Shown here: in pieces, positions 34,943-46,682 of the stretch | Position numbering within the stretch: the first letter of the stretch is position 1 | How the letters are laid out: every line of letters starts with the position of its first letter | Assembly: GCF_034140825.1 (NCBI RefSeq) | Contig: NC_089037.1 | Span: forward strand, 36,051,001-36,115,000 | Reading direction: 5' to 3' | Source of the DNA: Oryza sativa Japonica Group | Lineage: Eukaryota > Streptophyta > Magnoliopsida > Poales > Poaceae | DNA: 64,000 nt | Notes under the pieces: generated by a model | Database searches by the model: none | What the model saw: the letters and a program-made list of their open reading frames with translations, nothing else | What the model was told of the DNA's origin: nothing | Made by a program: the position numbers and the translations under genes

Positions 34943-35194
34943 CTTCATCCGTCCCAAAATATAAGCATTTTTAGCATAGTGTTAGGTCAAACATTTTTAA
35001 CTTTAACTATTAATAGAAAAAAAGTTAAAGAGATCAATAATGTAATATTGTTACTAGATTTTTCATTAAACAAATTATCATAATATGCAATTCTTTTTAT
35101 TTAAAACATCTTATTTTTATATATATTGTTGGTCAAATTAGCATCTCGAAGACTGTGTCGAAGTCTAAAAATGCTTATATTTTCGGCGGGGGAG
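34943..35194. mobile_element. Stowaway MITE (252 bp)
   Basis: TA at 34941-34942 and 35195-35196. The ends CTTCATCCGTCCCAAAATAT then AAGCATTTTTAG pair with CTAAAAATGCTTATATTTTC then GGCGGGGGAG. It sits directly after the LINE poly(A). Confidence 0.85.
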
Positions 35195-35449
35195 TATAAT
35201 TTACACTTTACATTACTCAGGTTTGATAGTGCTAGATTTTTAGGTTAATTAGATCCATGTTATGTCATTGCAAATTTATCTATTCAAAAAAATGTCATTA
35301 TAATTCATTTATTCGCAGTCATGCTACCAAAAATTTACAAAATTAGGATCATGCCACCGCCATCACATTTTTCATCCATCTCCTTCCCTTTCTGTCTTCT
35401 ACTTTCTTTCTCCCGTCTTCTTCCCTCCCTTCTCCTCTTTGCTCAGCTC

Positions 35450-36040
35450 CTTCGATGACCTTATGCTTCACCTCCGTTTTGGGCACTATAACGAATAGCA
35501 CACCATTCTTTAGCTCGGCGCGGACCTTGCTCTTGTCGCCCACATTGGGGAGCACGAGCCGCATGTTGTAGGAGCTCATGCTGCGCTCCTTCCACCACCC
35601 ATCGTCGGAGCCCCCCGTTCCTTCTCCTCCTTACTGTGCTCCCCGCGGATGACAAGCATGTTGTCCTCCACCATCACCTTCACATCTTCCCGTGACAGGC
35701 CCAGCATGTCGAACCGTATTTCACCTCGTTTGTCATCATCCATGATGTCCCGAAGCATATCCGCACCTTCCCTGTCGCCGGCGATCTCCACAGCGCGACG
35801 GGGAACCCCAGCGTGACATTGTTGAACATTCAGTCTATCATGTCCAGCATCTATCGTATCAACCGCATCGGTGATCAGATCCACGAGGGCGAATGGGGAT
35901 ATGTTGTTCAATGCCGAGCGCGCGCTGCACGACATTCCCCTGCTGGTTCCCACCGTTCTATTACCTGACGTGCTCCTCCAGGCGGCGCGGATGGGGAGGC
36001 ACGCCACAGGTGAGACCCGGGTGACGAGAGCAAATGGACC
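35450..36040 (-). pseudogene. Decayed copy of a chloroplast small heat-shock protein (Hsp26 type)
   Basis: On the minus strand, GPFALVTRVSPVACLPIRAA matches the transit peptide of rice plastid Hsp26.7 as I recall it. ISPFALVD, then DDDKRGEIRFDMLGLSREDV and KVMVEDNMLVIRGEH, match the start of the alpha-crystallin domain. A different frame continues with MSSYNMRLVLPNVGDKSKVR then AELKNGVLFVIVPKTEVKHK. The frameshift lies near 35.58 kb, the N-terminal Met-rich amphipathic segment is missing, and the part between the two halves (normally GWWKERS) is degraded. No intron-like gap was seen, so it may be a processed or gene-fragment copy. It is unlikely to give a working chaperone. Confidence 0.8.
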
Positions 36041-36240
36041 AACCGTTGCACTACCAAATAGAGAGGAAATCAAAAGCATTGAGATGGAGATCGTTGGAGA
36101 GGTCGCGTCCACCATGGCCTTTACTGTGCCAAGCATAGAGGAAAGGAGAGGAAAGAAGATAGGAGAAAGAAGGAAGAAGATGGGAAAAAAGGAGATGGAT
36201 GGAAAATGTGACGACAGTGACACGATCCTAATTTTATAAA

Positions 36241-36604
36241 ATTCCAACGGCACGGTTACGGATAGTCGAATTGTAATAACATTTTTCTAAATAGACAAAT
36301 TTACAGTGGCATATATCCAACTAACCCTAGATTTTTAGACATATGTTTGGCTATGACCTCATCAATTTTATTTTCAAATATATAAAAGTATAAGCTATGC
36401 TTAAAGTTCCTTTAATGTAAAAGAAATTACAATACAAATAAACAATAGCTATGCAATAAAATAAATTACATATGTTTAAAATATAATGGTGTCATATATT
36501 AAAACAGAAAGAGAATAATTTTTCCATAAGGCTTGGTAAGGTTAACTTGCACCTATATGAATTAAAAACATTGTTTTATAGCAATACTAAACGGATGCGA
36601 ATTA
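36241..36604. other. A+T-rich intergenic stretch
   Basis: No frames or repeat boundaries were recognised. Confidence 0.45.
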
Positions 36605-36955
36605 GGTGTGTTTAGTTCGCGAAAAGAAATTTTTTGGGTGTCATATCGGACGTTTGATCGGATGTCGAAAGGGGTTTTCGGACACGAATGAAAAAACTAA
36701 TTTCATAACTCGCCTGGAAACCGCGCGACGGATTTATTAAGCCTAATTAATCCGTCATAGCACATGTGGGTTACTGTAACACATATGGCTAATCATGGAT
36801 TAATTAGGCTCAAAAGATTCGTATCGCGATTTTCATACACACTGTGCAATTAGTTTTTTATTTTATTTATATTTAATATATACTTTATACATATGTCCAA
36901 AGATTCGATGTGATGTTTTTGGGATTTTTTTTCTTTTTTTTTTACTAAAACATGC
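36605..36955. mobile_element. Tourist-like MITE (about 350 bp)
   Basis: It starts GGTGTGTTTAGTTCGCGAAA and carries CGGACGTTTGATCGGATGTC, AAACTAATTTCATAACTCGC and the paired TAATTAATCC/GGATTAATTA core of a very abundant rice MITE. The right end, with CATCACATCG in inverse orientation near 36910, is imperfect, so the boundary is approximate. Confidence 0.7.
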
Positions 36956-37264
36956 TAGGGGGAGTCAGCTAGAGGGCCTTGGGCGGGCAGAAAAACACCA
37001 AAAAAGCTGGAGACCGAACAAAACCGAGCGGACCGAACCAAAGTATCGATTTATTCGGTTGTCGGATTATGCTTAACCAAACCGGCTTTACTCTTTGACC
37101 AAACCGGCCCACCCCCTCTCGCTCCACCTGACTGCGTGTGCGTGAGGTTGAGGTATCCCCAAATTTCCTTCCGCCGCCGTGCTGCTGGTCACCGCCGTGG
37201 CGAGGCGAGGCGATCAAGAGCTGAGCTACCGTGGAGGCGTGGATTGAGAGTCTGAGAGAGAGCA

Positions 37265-40200
37265 ATGACGCCGCAGCTGCAGCCGAAGCAGATGCACTGG
37301 GCGAGGGCCGACTCCTCCGACTTCGGAGGCCAAATCCCCGCCCCTCGGAGGTAATCCTCTCGATCCAATCCACCTCAAATCCCCGCCGCCGCTGCCGCCA
37401 CCTGAAACCATGTGAATTTTCGTGCCTCTGCAGCGGGCACACGGCGGTGAGCATCGGCAAGTCCAAGGTGGTCGTCTTCGGCGGATTCGCCGACAAGCGC
37501 TTCCTCTCCGACATCGCCGTCTACGACGTTGGTAATAAGCCCCACCGCTTGCTTCGCCTGATTGCAAGTGCCACGATTCAGACGATTGATTCTGTTTAGA
37601 TAAGAGCGCTGAACCTTATTAGCTGTGTGAACTTCCGGATGCAACTCGTGTTTGCAGAGAATAGGATTTGGTACACACCTGAATGCAATGGGAGTGGCTC
37701 GGATGGACAGGCAGGCCCCAGTCCAAGGGCCTTTCACGTAGCTATCGTCATTGACTGCAACATGTTCATCTTTGGCGGCCGATCAGGCGGCAAGAGGTCT
37801 GCGATTCATACGGCTATTTGCTGGGATTTGAAAAGCACCCTATAAAGAATTGCCTTATTTGTTGTTTATAACATGATGTTCATTGCGCAGATTAGGTGAC
37901 TTTTGGATGCTCGATACTGGTAAACTTCTATACTTTCTCAAGCATTTTAAGACCCCTTCCTTAATTTGTTTGGGCGTATAGTGGAGGTTCCCGTGATTAC
38001 TAATAACCGTCATGTTGCCTCTTTCATATTCCAGACATATGGCAATGGTCAGAGTTAACCGGCTTTGGTGATCTACCATCACCTCGAGAGTTTGCTGCTG
38101 CTTCAGCCATAGGAAACAGAAAAATTGTTATGTAAGCATTCCATCTAATGCAAGTTTCCCTTTCATTTCTGGGTACCATCGCTTATGAGTTATGAAGAAC
38201 ATTTGGTTCATCCTGATTCAGGTATGGCGGTTGGGATGGCAAAAAATGGTTGTCGGATGTATACATCATGGACACAAGTAAGTTAACTTCCTGTTCTTAT
38301 TCAATCAGGGTTGAGTATTTAATTTATTTTGTTCAGGATGGCAATAAAAAAATCAATCAATTAATAACTACACTCTCTATTGGACAGTGTCACTTGAGTG
38401 GACAGAATTATCAGTTACTGGATCAGTGCCACCTCCAAGATGCGGACATTCTGCCACAATGATCGAGAAGAGGTTGCTTGTATTTGGTGGCAGGGGTAAC
38501 TTACATTTCTTGACTTGACTTGTATTTGCTGATGATTTTTAATTATTAATGAATCAATGCATAACTTTTGGCCATCAACATATATTTCTGATTATTTCAT
38601 ATATTTTTTTCAATAGGTGGAGCTGGGCCCATAATGGGTGATTTATGGGCTTTAAAGGGTGTCACTGAAGAAGGTACATCTTCCTAGTTGCTTGTAAATC
38701 TACTTATATTGAGAGGGAAGGAGGGTGGGATACTAACTGCTATTTAAAACTGGAAAACTCAACTATTTGCCTGGGAGGGAGGGGGAGAAGAAGAGGAGTG
38801 GCCGAATGGGGAGGTCTCAGGCCATCCTAACTGCTATTTACAACATCTGACACACAATAGTTGGTGGTTTAACCATTTGCCTCTCAATAGAAGCTTACTG
38901 TAGTTGATAATATGCCACTTAATAGATGTGCACACTCCATGTATTGCCCACTTTGACCAAATATTTTTGCATGTTTCTCCTGTTGCAATGGTGAGCCCAC
39001 ATTTATTTTTGTTTTAATAAACTTGCCTTTCTTAGTTGATGTTAGCTATTGTTAATTGGAAATGAAAAACCTGGTTATTGCCGACTACTGAGTGTGCTTA
39101 CATTCTTATTCCTTCAATGAGATTACACAATTTTTTGATTGCCAGCACCTGATGTTTATTTTATTTTGGAAGATAACGAGACACCAGGTTGGACACAATT
39201 GAAGCTCCCAGGACAATCTCCATCTCCACGATGTGGTCACTCAGTAACATCTGGTGGACCTTATGTATGCAATTTGGTGTCCTTATATTTGCTTTCATAC
39301 CATTTCTCTTTCTAGTTGCTTCGTATTTAATTGCTGATATCTCAATTGAGTATTACGTACTGCAAGTTCTCTCAGTTGATCGTTCTGTTATACTAGAATA
39401 GGTATCAGAAACTATTGCCCAGGAGTAGAAATGGAATGCTGGTTCACATTTAATACTTGTTGACACAGTACAAACAGCAAACTAGGGATGCTCAGTGTTT
39501 TGCCATCACACTATTCAATGTTGATGTTAAGTTTTCTGCTACAATGAATATAATGGTTTTTCAGTATATGACATACTGTAGTTGGTCATACCAAAATTTT
39601 TATTTTTTCAAAGCCCGCCTGTCTTATTCTTTACTTGGAGACTCCACAAAGTAATGCTTTTGTTCATACCAGGTAGCTTTGCAAATTTACGCTATCCATC
39701 AGTTCTATAGTCACAAAGTAATTCTTTTGTTCTTTACTGGGTAGCTTTAGCAAACTTACGCTATCCATCAGTTCTAGAGCTTATGTAATTGGAAGATGGG
39801 TTTCTTCTCCTGGAACTATCCATCAGTTCTAGACATTTTGTTGTCCAAACTTTTAATTCATTGCGCAATAGCATTACTAACAACCATATATCTTTTGGTT
39901 AGCTCTTGCTGTTTGGAGGACATGGAACTGGTGGTTGGCTAAGTAGGTATGATGTGTACTACAATGAATGTATTATTTTAGACAGGGGTAAGCACCAGCA
40001 AATTTTCTGATTTTTTTTTCATGTTGTTGTGAGCATGCATTGGGATCATTGATATGGAATTAGCATTACATTTTTCTTGATGTCAACACATGCACTTATT
40101 TTGACTGTCTTGTTGACACCCATCAGTTACATGGGCAAAATCCCTTATATCATGGGACGGGGGTAGTAGATGGTTTTCATAATCACAAAAGAGTGCAATC

Positions 40201-42462
40201 AGTGCATGCTGGTAACTAAAAAATAAGATGTGATTCCACAGTGATACAAAATCTACTTCTCATACTAAGACAGAGTAGCTTTGACAAAACATTCTTTGCA
40301 ATATAACTGCAAACAAATCCCAACATTGATCAAGAAAACTGGAAAAGTAAGCGGGTTAATATGGTACTCTTGATCGTTACTACCCGAACAAGCATTAGGG
40401 AAGACAGCTAGCAGGTGGTTGGGGTATCGAGTTATCCTACTACTACCATGGTACTCAACCACATGCTTCATAGCCAGCTTGGGACTTGACACCCATAAGA
40501 GTAATTCTGTAACCTCAACAACTTACAGCAGCAATTATTATAGATACACTAACAGAAAGCATATGTGCTCTCCTCCTTAAGTCATGGCTACCTTACATGT
40601 CCTGCACTCTTTGAGGCATTCAGCGCACACATCATATGTCTGCTCTGCACCGCTGTGTGAAATTGTGATCACATGCATCCACTTCCCTGATCTTCATGTT
40701 CTAGAGTCCAGACAATCCCAAATATCATGTCTTACAGAGCATTCTGTTGCTTATGACCAGCGGATAGAACTTATATCTGTTAGGTTGTTAGCATACCACT
40801 TGGCCATCTAATTTAGTTTTGTACTTTTCTTCCATTTTTTTCTTCTCTTGTAGCAACCAGCAGTACTTATAGTTTTTCATCATCACCAACTATATTTGCT
40901 GACTAAAATTTGGCATCTCAGTCTCTGTTCAATGGAAGCTCTTAGCAACAAGTAATGAGCCACCCCCTCCTCGAGCATATCATTCTATGACTTGCATAGG
41001 GTCTCGATTTCTTTTATTTGGTGGCTTTGATGGGAAAAATACATTCGGGGATCTATGGTGGCTTGTTCCTGAAGGTATGGTCACTGTTCAACTGAAGAAG
41101 ATTCTTTATTGATATAATGGAGTGCAGTTTTTATTCTTACAGCTTTACTCCATAATGCTTGATGGGAAAATATTTTTCTTCTTTCTGAAAACTCTACCTG
41201 ATCGAATGCTCAGGTGATCCTATTGCGAAACGAGACTTGGTTCCTAATGTTGATTCAGACAGCAAACCTAGTAATGTGACTGGTGGTGCTCAACATTCCG
41301 CATCACAGGTATGTATTTTTGCGTGCTTGTGTGAGTAACGATTGACCTGTGGTTCAGAAGGTTTCCTGGAGAGTAAAAGTGAGAAACCAATCTGGAAACT
41401 TGAGATGATGATAAAAAAGGTATAGTTACTAAAAGATGCACTTATCGCAGGAATCACAAGCTGGGGAATCTCCAATGATTGACTTGGCAAAACGATTGGG
41501 CATTTCACTTTCTTTAGAAGCTTCAGCAAGTTTTGTTGACGAGATCAATGATAAAGAACTAATTGAATTATCATCTATGCTTTTTGGTGAATCACCCCCT
41601 ACCGGTGACCAGCATGCATGCATTCAGGTGCTCATGTCTCAGCTATTCTGTAACCAGATCCAGTCGCATTGGTCTATGAAGAAATGTGATGTTTTTTTTT
41701 TGTGCATGGTACAGGCACTTCGTGATCATTGGACAAGTATTCCAGCCAACTCAATACAGCTCCAGGAGCTAGGCCCTTTACTGAGGGATTATCAACGCCT
41801 CATTCTTCGCCGCTATTTGTACGGTTCCCATTCTTGCGTTTTCCCTCTACTGTCTTTATTTACACTTTCTTAACCATCTGCGTTTATGTACATCATCCCT
41901 CTTCCAGAAAATGAATTATTATGTTTTGTCATGGTGATAAATCCGAGATGCTAGCATAATTTGTTTTGTTTTGCACAAGTAATAGTCACAAGCTGTACAT
42001 TTGTACCCTTTATTGCCAATCTGTTATGCTCAGCGGTAACACATGAGCATGCATAGTAACCTGATGGCCATTATCAGGCTTAGAGTTTTTACAACTCACA
42101 AAATGACAACGGTTCTCTTTCTATTCATCAAATCAAGTCCTGAATTTAAGTGAAGAGTATTTGTTAGAAAAATTTTTAATTGATTATGATTTTACTAGTA
42201 CTTCCTTCTTGCAACGGTTACAGGGAAAATTCATTCACGTCTTTCTATGAGAAGGAAGTTCACCGCTTCTTCCATTTGAAAAATGCTTCCGAGGTATGTA
42301 TAGTGCATATATGATCATCTCCTATCAGTTAATGCATAGTTGCATAAGGAACTTTCTGCCATTTTCTCCTTAACACTGCCTTGTATCTCTGGTGTACTTC
42401 AGTTACGGATGGATGACATCCCCATCTTGTTGATGGAGTATGGAAAGCTGCTTTCCACCTGA
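37265..42462 (+). CDS. Kelch-repeat protein (galactose-oxidase/kelch superfamily), 501 aa
   Basis: Sixteen GT-AG exons keep frame: 37265-37350, 37434-37531, 37658-37796, 37891-37919, 38035-38131, 38222-38277, 38388-38495, 38617-38673, 39173-39264, 39903-39987, 40922-41074, 41214-41308, 41451-41627, 41715-41818, 42224-42293, 42403-42462. About six kelch blades cover residues 25-340, e.g. [80 protein letters not shown]. The C-terminal 150 residues are helical and end [20 protein letters not shown]. An alternative acceptor at 39146 would add nine residues in frame. No F-box or ACB domain is seen. It resembles an uncharacterised Arabidopsis kelch protein (At1g51540-like, from memory). It is head-to-head with the ACBP kelch gene, 3.2 kb apart. 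Confidence 0.9.
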
Positions 42463-43095
42463 GGCTGGGATAGCATCTTAGTTCTGACTCTTTACTTGGT
42501 AAGCGTCCCTGAACTCAACCACTGTGTTGGACACAATTTTTTTTTCTACTGCTAGTTTTCTGTAACTATGTTATGCATCACCTTCATCCATGTGCCTTGT
42601 AGAAGGCTAGACACTGCTCACATCCGCTGACGAGTACTTCTATGTCATCAGAGAACATTAGAAGGCAAGGAAGCATAGCTGCATACATGGCATGCTTTCA
42701 CGATCTTCAGAGCTTGGTGGCATCAGAGCTTTGCTCCCTGCTCAAAAACGTTTTCAGCATGGGCACGAACAAAGTTACCGCACTTTCGGGTACAACGTCG
42801 ATAGAATTTGTGAATCATGGGCGTGTTAAGAACCTACATGCTGCATTATCTTAAAGAAATCGAAAGCGACAACACCTGGCGGCTTGGTGCCGAGAAGCTG
42901 GCAGGAAGGCTCTTCACATTTGTTCACCTTGATTGATGTAGTATTCTTTCTTTGCTCACTAACAAAAATAATTATACATTCATTAGTGGAGTCAATTCTC
43001 ATATTGATTCTTTTTCTTTGATTGATATGGAGTCGTGGCCATCTCGGCGACGGCACATTTGACATGCATGATGCATGCGTTGTACTGGTGCTGTA
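42463..43095 (+). other. Probable 3'-UTR region of the kelch gene and short intergenic
   Basis: GTAAGC at 42499 just after the stop could be a donor of a 3'-UTR intron ending near TTGTAG at 42602. The downstream sequence is exon-like to about 42950. Inference only. Confidence 0.35.
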
Positions 43096-43336
43096 CTCGC
43101 TCCATCAAAAAAAAAAAAGACAAACCCTATGTTTTTGTGGCCAACGTTTGACTATCCGTCTTATATGAAATTTTTTTATAATTAGTATTTTCATTGCTGT
43201 TAGATGATAAAACATAATTAATACTTTATGCGTGACTTATCTTTTTAAATTTTTTCACAAATTTTTCAAATAAGACAGGACGGTTAAACGATGGACACGG
43301 AAACTAGGTTTTTTTTTTTTTTTGAGACGGAGGGAG
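43096..43336. mobile_element. Stowaway MITE (241 bp)
   Basis: TA at 43094-43095 and 43337-43338. Termini CTCGCTCCATCAAAA and TTTTTTGAGACGGAGGGAG. The interior TATCCGTCTTATATGAAATT pairs with AATAAGACAGGACGGTTAAA. Confidence 0.82.
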
Positions 43337-43942
43337 TATGTGCGGTGGTGGTTGGTGGGGGCAACGACGGAACGGCAACTTCACGTGGTGCAGACTGTGG
43401 AGAAAGTTTGGACTTTTGGGGGGTTCCGCCCGTCGTCGAACAAAATTCCCATTAAACGGGGCTTTTGTTTGAAAATTGGGACACACATGGTTTTACCAAG
43501 CTCATCACATGTTTTCACGAACTTCATTTTTCTGTACTTGGTTAATGTCGTGTTTGTCAAGGTCGTGTTTTTCATAATTCGACTAAAGAAGCGACTGGCT
43601 GAATCATTATTCATAATATGTTTGTTGCTGTTTTTGATGATAGAAATGCATAATATTAGCATGTGGTTGATGTGAAGTAAATGTCGATTGGTAGGCCCAA
43701 AGTCCAGTATTGCTAGTACAATATATCAGTGCACGTTTTCCCGATGGATCTGGATCGATTCTAGAAACTTCCATGGAGGTGAACAGTGAGTTTTCAAAAC
43801 TGGAAACCACCATTCCACCAAGCAGCAGCCGGCAGTAGCACCCGGATTCATGGCCCCTCATCACGGGCGGCGCATCACTTCCCTCTGTCTCCGAGCTTAC
43901 TATTTTATTTTATTTTATTTTCTTGCTAGATAAAATATAGTA

Positions 43943-44168
43943 CTTCCTCTATCTTAAAATAAGCACAACTATAAGTTCTCACGTCTAATTTTCATCGTCC
44001 GTCTTATTTAAAATATTTTTTTAAAAAATAAAAAAACATAAGACACGAACAAAATATTATTCATATTTTATAATCTAATAACAATAAAAATAATAATTAT
44101 AAAATTACTTAAAATAAGATGGATAATCAAACTTGCACAAGAAAAGTGTGTACTTATTTTGGATGGAG
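43943..44168. mobile_element. Stowaway MITE (226 bp) immediately upstream of the ferredoxin promoter
   Basis: TA at 43941-43942 and 44169-44170. CTTCCTCTATCTTAAAATAA pairs with TTATTTTGGATGGAG. It ends about 84 bases before the ferredoxin TATA box. Confidence 0.82.
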
Positions 44169-44251
44169 TAGTACGACAAATTTTTTTTTAAAAAAAAAAC
44201 TCACCCACCACCTTGCACTGCAGGCGGCTGCGAGGGCAAAGCGAAGCGCGC

Positions 44252-44259
44252 TATAAAAA
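44252..44259 (+). promoter_or_regulatory. TATA box of the ferredoxin gene
   Basis: GCGCTATAAAAAAGG in a GC-rich context. The transcript would start near 44280-44290 and the first exon ends at the donor at 44409. Confidence 0.65.
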
Positions 44260-44408
44260 AGGAGGGGAGGAGCCAGCCGCCGCCGCCTCGGCCGCGCACT
44301 CCCAACTCCTCTCCTCTCCTTCCCACTACTCTCGCGAGGAGGAAAGCGAAGCCAAGCGAGAGAGGCTTCCGCCGTCGCCTTCCCCTTCGCCTTCCGATCG
44401 GTCGCGAG

Positions 44409-45420
44409 GTATATCCCCTTGTTCCTGTGGGTGGGTTTGACCTCTTCGGTTCTCCCTGTTCGGTGAGGGTTTGCTTGGGGTTTTGAGGTGGAGGATCTCT
44501 CGTCTCGTCTCGTCTCTCGGGTGGATGGGATCTCGTGTTCCTCTTCCTTGGAGAAGAGGAGGAGGAGGAGGATCGTGTGGGGTTGGCGCGTTGCTGTTTG
44601 GAACCATGGTTTTGCGCTAGGATGATTAGATTGGATGAAAACGATGCTTAGATTTGGGCCGTTCTCTATGAACATGTCTGTTTTTTTTTCTATTTGGTGG
44701 CGAGATTTAGGTTTCCGGGATTCTGTCTTCGCATGAACACCAGAGGAATTCAATCCACATGCACGGTTACATCTAGCTTGTTGATTCGTGTTTTTTTTTT
44801 CGATTTTTGTCAACTAGATCGTGAAATCGGGTGTTTAATCTATCAAGTTGGTGAGAAATTTTAGAAAGAAACCGATTGTGTCGTGTCCATGGAGCTTCGA
44901 GTGAAGGGTGGGGAGCGCAAGCAATGCCTGCCTTTCTCATACTGCTCCAGATAGTAATTGCGGCCTTCTCATGGAGGAATGGATGGCCCCTTGTGACCCT
45001 ATTTCCTTCCATTTATTGGTAGAGATACCGTTGGCTTATATATCATCTCCATTCCTCGCTTTTTGGTACTCCGTCTTTTATGCTAGAAAGAATACGGACC
45101 GGGACCATACTGTGTTGGTGTTGAATGCAGTAACATGGTTAGCATATGACCCTTTCTCCACATGTTCTGGTGGACAAGGAGCTTTAGTGAGAAACAAATT
45201 GTAGTTGCAGTAAGCACCATGTTCTTTTTATTCCACTGTTAAGAGGTGATGTTATCATCAAATTTGTGCCATGGTCCAATCAAATGTTGCTCATCATGTT
45301 GTAAATCTGTGCACTGAATATATATGCCTTGTGTGATATCCTAAACTCTGTTCAAGTTAGAGCATGGCTTTTAATGGTGGAGGTACTTACTGTATTCCTT
45401 CTGGATTTGAACAATTCTAG
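44409..45420 (+). other. 5'-UTR intron of the ferredoxin gene
   Basis: Donor GCGAG/GTATATCC at 44409 and acceptor ACAATTCTAG at 45420, eight bases before the ATG. First introns of about 1 kb in the 5' UTR are common in highly expressed rice genes and often raise expression. Confidence 0.7.
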
Positions 45421-45428
45421 GTTTCAAG

Positions 45429-45890
45429 ATGGCGACGTGCACACTTGCAACTTCATGTGTGTCCTTGAGCAATGCTAGAACTCAGGCCTCCAAGGTGGCG
45501 GCGGTCAAGAGCCCGGCATCTCTAAGCTTCTTCAGCCAAGGCATGCAGTTTCCAAGCCTGAAGGCCTCCTCCAAGAAGCTTGACGTCTCGGCAATGGCTA
45601 CCTACAAGGTTAAGCTCATCACACCAGAAGGGCAAGAGCACGAGTTCGAGGCTCCGGATGACACCTACATCCTTGATGCCGCCGAGACCGCTGGAGTAGA
45701 GCTTCCCTACTCATGCCGTGCTGGAGCATGCTCTACCTGTGCCGGTAAGATCGAGGCTGGCTCCGTCGACCAGTCGGATGGATCATTCCTTGATGATGCG
45801 CAGCAGGAAGAAGGCTATGTGCTGACATGTGTCTCCTACCCTAAGTCCGACTGCGTCATCCATACTCACAAGGAAGGAGACCTTTACTAA
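45429..45890 (+). CDS. Plastid [2Fe-2S] ferredoxin (non-photosynthetic/FdIII-like), 153 aa
   Basis: The coding part is one exon. A transit peptide of about 56 residues (rich in S, A, K; ending KKLDVSAM) precedes the mature start ATYKVKL. The iron-sulphur ligands are Cys96, Cys101, Cys104 and Cys134 in the plant-type motif [15 protein letters not shown], with [16 protein letters not shown] after the fourth ligand. The protein carries one electron in the stroma between ferredoxin-NADP reductase and enzymes such as nitrite reductase, sulphite reductase or GOGAT. The sequence [20 protein letters not shown] and the extended end KEGDLY suggest a root/FdIII isoform more than a leaf one; this is from family memory. 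Confidence 0.94.
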   Translation: MATCTLATSCVSLSNARTQASKVAAVKSPASLSFFSQGMQFPSLKASSKKLDVSAMATYKVKLITPEGQEHEFEAPDDTYILDAAETAGVELPYSCRAGACSTCAGKIEAGSVDQSDGSFLDDAQQEEGYVLTCVSYPKSDCVIHTHKEGDLY

Positions 45891-46610
45891 GGTGCTTTTT
45901 CTTGAAAATTTTCTGCCAAGAGGCAAAAAACTCTCAATGTCGTCGGCAAGGTCCATCGTGTGTACCAGTTGTCTCAACTCTCAATTAAATCGGACTTTGA
46001 TGGTGGTTTTGAATGTTGTCTTTCGTTAGTATGCGTTTCAAGGTTGGGGCTAAGAGATGGGAACCCAATGGTAATACTAGCTAGTCAATAATAACCAGCT
46101 GCTATGGCGTAATACAATTCGTGGTTTTGGATATAATTTGCAATATTATTATCTTCAGTACTTGACTCTGAATGTCTGTGCAACATAATCTGGCTTTGCT
46201 TCGTTTTCAAATGGACTAACCATGTGCAGATTTACCCATGAGGCCATGAAGCTGTTCACTACTTGAAGGTGGATGTTGTAATTGCTCTAGAAATGCTCAT
46301 GCATGTCCGATACAGGTGAGAAAAAACAGAAAAATGTGAGCTCTGAACTAGTCTTGGTTCAAGGAAAAGACATGCTTTGTGTGCCCAGAATCCCAACTTC
46401 TCAAGAGGTTGGGAGATGCTGAAGGCAAATGTTGTGGACTACGCAGCCGTTGTCACCAGATAGCGAGTTGTTGCCTTGGAAGCTTGTTTCTTTTGTTTGC
46501 TCCGGCAGTTTGGCGTGGTAGTTGATGCGTTTAGTCGTGTTTGGCTTTTGTCCCGGAGCTTAAAGTCTTAATTGAACTGGTGATGCTTTCAGTTGGCTGA
46601 TGCACCTACC

Positions 46611-46682
46611 TTGCATTTTTCATTTTCTTTGTCTCTTACGTTGGAGTTGCATTTTTCATTTTCTTTGTCTCTTACGTTGGAG
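46611..46682 (+). repeat. Exact 36-bp tandem duplication
   Basis: The 36-base unit beginning TTGCATTTTTCATTTTCTTT occupies 46611-46646 and 46647-46682 without visible differences, downstream of the ferredoxin gene. Confidence 0.9.
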
